Part shown: in pieces, positions 62,133-64,000 of the stretch | Numbering within the stretch: the first letter of the stretch is position 1 | Layout of the letters: every line of letters starts with the position of its first letter | From: Paracoccus aestuarii | GTDB lineage: Bacteria; Pseudomonadota; Alphaproteobacteria; Rhodobacterales; Rhodobacteraceae | Length of the DNA stretch: 64,000 nucleotides | Direction: 5' to 3' | Assembly (NCBI RefSeq): GCF_028553885.1 | Contig: NZ_CP067169.1 | Span: 2,286,385 to 2,350,384 of the forward strand | Notes under the pieces: generated by a model | What the model was told of the DNA's origin: nothing | The model's input: the letters and a program-made list of their open reading frames with translations, nothing else | The model's database searches: none | Position numbers and translations under genes: made by a program

Positions 62133-63124
62133 GTCCGGTCCTCCGCGACGGTCAGGACGATCTTTCCGAAATTCTGCCCGCCCTCCAGATCGGCATGGGC
62201 CTTCCCGGCCTGCGCCAGCGGCAGGGCTTGCGCGATCACCGGCATCACCCGGCCCGGTCCGATCAGGGGGATCAGATGCGTGCGGATGGCGGCCGCGATG
62301 GCGGCCTTTTCGTCATCAGGTTTGGGGCGAAGCGTGGACGAGGTCAGCCACAGCCCCTTGCGCATCACAAGGCCCAGATTGACGGTCGCCTCGACCCCCG
62401 CCATGAAGGAAAGCCCGACATGCCGCCCGCCGGGGGCCATGCATTCCAGGTGCCGGCCGACCATCTCGCCGCCCAGAATGTCCAGAACCACATCGACACC
62501 GCGTCCCCCGGTCAGGGACTGAACCTCGGCCACCAGATCACCGCTGCGATAGTCGATTGCTGCGGCGCCCATTTCGGTGAGGCGCCCGCACTTCTCGGGA
62601 CCGCCGGCGGTGACGATGACCTTTGCGCCCCAGGCCAGCGCCAGTTGCAGGGCAAGCGTGCCGATGCCGCTGGCGCCGCCCTGGATCAGGACCGTCTCGC
62701 CCGGTTTCAGCGCGCCCCGGTCAAAGAGGTTGTGCCAGATCGTGAACAGCCCCTCGGGCAGGACGGCGGCCTGTTCCAGCGACAGGCCGGCCGGGACAGG
62801 CAGGCAGTGATCGGCGCAGGCGGTCGCATGGCCAGCATAGCCGCCGGCCTTCAGCAGTGCCATGGCCTGCGTGCCGATCAAGGCGGCATCCACTCCCTCG
62901 CCCACTTCGACGATCTCGCCTGCCACCTCCAGCCCCAGGATGTCCGAGACATCCGCCGGCGCCGGCAGCGCACCCGAGCGTTGCATGATATCGGGCCGGT
63001 TCACGCCGGCCGCGGCCACCCGGATCAGAACCTCGCCGGCGGCGGGCCGGGGAACGGGCCGGGTCACCAGCGACAGCACCTCGGGTCCGCCCGGACGTTC
63101 CGCGACGATTGCCTGCATGTCCAT
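62129..63124 (-). CDS. quinone oxidoreductase-like NADPH:zinc-independent MDR
   Basis: The 331-residue MDR protein has AAAGVNRPDIMQRSG, LGLEVAGEIVEVGEGV and the NADPH site LIQGGASGIGTLALQLA, without the zinc ligands of alcohol dehydrogenases, as in QOR/PIG3-type enzymes that reduce quinones or enones. Two Met codons (63127, 63124) can start it; the second has better spacing to GGAGG. The upstream ATPase stop overlaps this start. Confidence 0.9.
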   Translation of the reverse strand: MDMQAIVAERPGGPEVLSLVTRPVPRPAAGEVLIRVAAAGVNRPDIMQRSGALPAPADVSDILGLEVAGEIVEVGEGVDAALIGTQAMALLKAGGYAGHATACADHCLPVPAGLSLEQAAVLPEGLFTIWHNLFDRGALKPGETVLIQGGASGIGTLALQLALAWGAKVIVTAGGPEKCGRLTEMGAAAIDYRSGDLVAEVQSLTGGRGVDVVLDILGGEMVGRHLECMAPGGRHVGLSFMAGVEATVNLGLVMRKGLWLTSSTLRPKPDDEKAAIAAAIRTHLIPLIGPGRVMPVIAQALPLAQAGKAHADLEGGQNFGKIVLTVAEDRT

Positions 63125-64000
63125 CATGCCACCTCCTTGTTCGCTTCGTCGGCGGCGTAGATCGCCGGTCCGGTCTGCGGCAGCGCGATGCCCACGGCCG
63201 CCCCCGCCGGCAAGGCCTCGGCTGCGGGAACGCGTAGCATGACCCGGCCACCCTGCGCGGCCGCGCAGTCCAGATGCAGCTCGGCATAGCTGCCCTGATA
63301 GACCGACAGCGCCACGGTCGCGGGGACGGCGCCGGGCTCGTTCGTGTCGGTCAGCCGGCACTGTTCAGGGCGGACGAACAGAGTGACGGGACCGGGCTGC
63401 GGCAGGTCGTCCTGATAGCTGGTCAGTGACAGGCGGGCGCCGCCCACGCTCAGATCGAGCGCGCTGCCCTCTGCGCCCTGCAATGTCGCGTCGAACAGGT
63501 TCGCATCCCCGACGAAGGTCGAGACGAACAGGTTCCGGGGCCGGTCATAGATGTCGGCGGGCGCGCCGATCTGGCGGACGCGGCCGCGCGACATCACGGC
63601 GATCCGGTCGGACATGGACAGCGCCTCGTTCTGGTCATGGGTCACGAAAACCGTGGTCAGGCCAAGCCGCGTCTGGATCTCGCGCAGCTCGACCTGCATG
63701 GCGGTGCGGAGGTTCCGGTCCAGCGCGGAAAACGGCTCGTCCAGAAGCAGGACACGCGGGCGGATCACCAGCGCGCGCGCCAGGGCGACGCGCTGCTGCT
63801 GGCCGCCGGACAGCTGTTTGGGGCGGCGATCCGCGAAATCCTGCAGCTTGACCAGCGCCAGCGCCTCGGCCACGCGCTGCGCTGTCTCGGCCTTGGACAC
63901 GCGGCGCGTGCGAAGGCCATAGGCCACGTTCTGCGCGACGGTCATGTGGGGAAACAGCGCGTAGTTCTGAAACACGATCCCGATCTCGCGCTGGTGCGGG
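63124..64000 (-). CDS. ABC transporter ATP-binding protein, PotA/FbpC type (3' part)
   Basis: The visible part starts inside the Q-loop (REIGIVFQNYALFPHMTVAQNVAYGL) at the right edge; Walker A is outside the window. Signature LSGGQQQRVALARALVIRP and Walker B VLLLDEPFSALDRNLR are present, then a C-terminal TOBE-like domain (LDLSVGGARLSL, VTLFVRPEQCRL). This layout is shared by importers of polyamines, iron, phosphonates and putrescine. It is the first visible gene of the co-directional series RidA-DUF1028-LysR-ArgE and may supply its substrate. Confidence 0.92.
   Translation of the reverse strand, partial: PHQREIGIVFQNYALFPHMTVAQNVAYGLRTRRVSKAETAQRVAEALALVKLQDFADRRPKQLSGGQQQRVALARALVIRPRVLLLDEPFSALDRNLRTAMQVELREIQTRLGLTTVFVTHDQNEALSMSDRIAVMSRGRVRQIGAPADIYDRPRNLFVSTFVGDANLFDATLQGAEGSALDLSVGGARLSLTSYQDDLPQPGPVTLFVRPEQCRLTDTNEPGAVPATVALSVYQGSYAELHLDCAAAQGGRVMLRVPAAEALPAGAAVGIALPQTGPAIYAADEANKEVA

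Overview
This looks like chromosomal DNA of a high-GC alphaproteobacterium of the Rhodobacterales, most likely Paracoccus or a close relative. That is an inference from the codon usage, the housekeeping set (tgt, lon, pheS, rpmI-rplT, pyk, tpiA) and the FMN-riboswitch-controlled ribH. No 16S or other marker in the window fixes the genus.

Layout. 1-6.9 kb is ordinary core: an FtsX-type ABC exporter, TesA-like esterase, an iron alcohol dehydrogenase, ribH behind an FMN riboswitch, tgt, two Fe-S assembly genes, tpiA and tRNA-Arg(CCG). 7.07-10.37 kb is a three-level nest of insertion sequences: an IS481-type element interrupted by an IS3-type element, itself interrupted by an IS5-type element. 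10.4-23.1 kb is core again (lon, pheS, P450, rplT/rpmI, pyk, an N-formylglutamate amidohydrolase-like gene, tRNA-Arg(TCT), a CLC antiporter that resembles the fluoride clade). Here a sodium:alanine symporter gene is split by a second IS5 copy. 23.2-28.3 kb is a small catabolic module: an AcoR-like regulator without a recognisable sigma54-contact motif, a flavin monooxygenase with an N-terminal SnoaL-like domain, and a butanediol-dehydrogenase-like enzyme. A 22-bp dyad repeat lies on each side.

28.4-44.4 kb is a mosaic accessory island. It holds a uvdE remnant, an intact IS481 that has cut off the end of a type III restriction gene, its mod gene with an AT-rich central segment, a MobV-type relaxase beside a 0.65-kb region full of perfect inverted repeats (candidate oriT), a MazF/PemK-like gene with a co-directional partner, a HEPN + DUF262 pair whose DUF262 gene is split by the third IS5 copy, a large serine recombinase, a decayed parDE locus and an intact IS3-family element. 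I read 30-42.7 kb as an integrative mobilizable element, now damaged by transposons.

44.6-64 kb is a peptide and amino-acid salvage region. A long co-directional minus-strand series runs from 57.3 down to 45.5 kb: proline iminopeptidase, S9 peptidase, M20 amidohydrolase, DppABCDF-like importer, beta-lactamase-like hydrolase and MmgE/PrpD protein, met by a convergent LysR regulator. Two adjacent perfect palindromes sit before its first gene. Upstream is a second minus-strand series: ABC ATPase, quinone oxidoreductase, GST, RidA, DUF1028 protein, LysR, ArgE-like deacetylase.

The best candidate for a little-described system is the HEPN/DUF262 pair (37.4-40.3 kb), followed by the mob/inverted-repeat/MazF-like block. 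Both are probably disabled or remodelled by insertion sequences in this strain.
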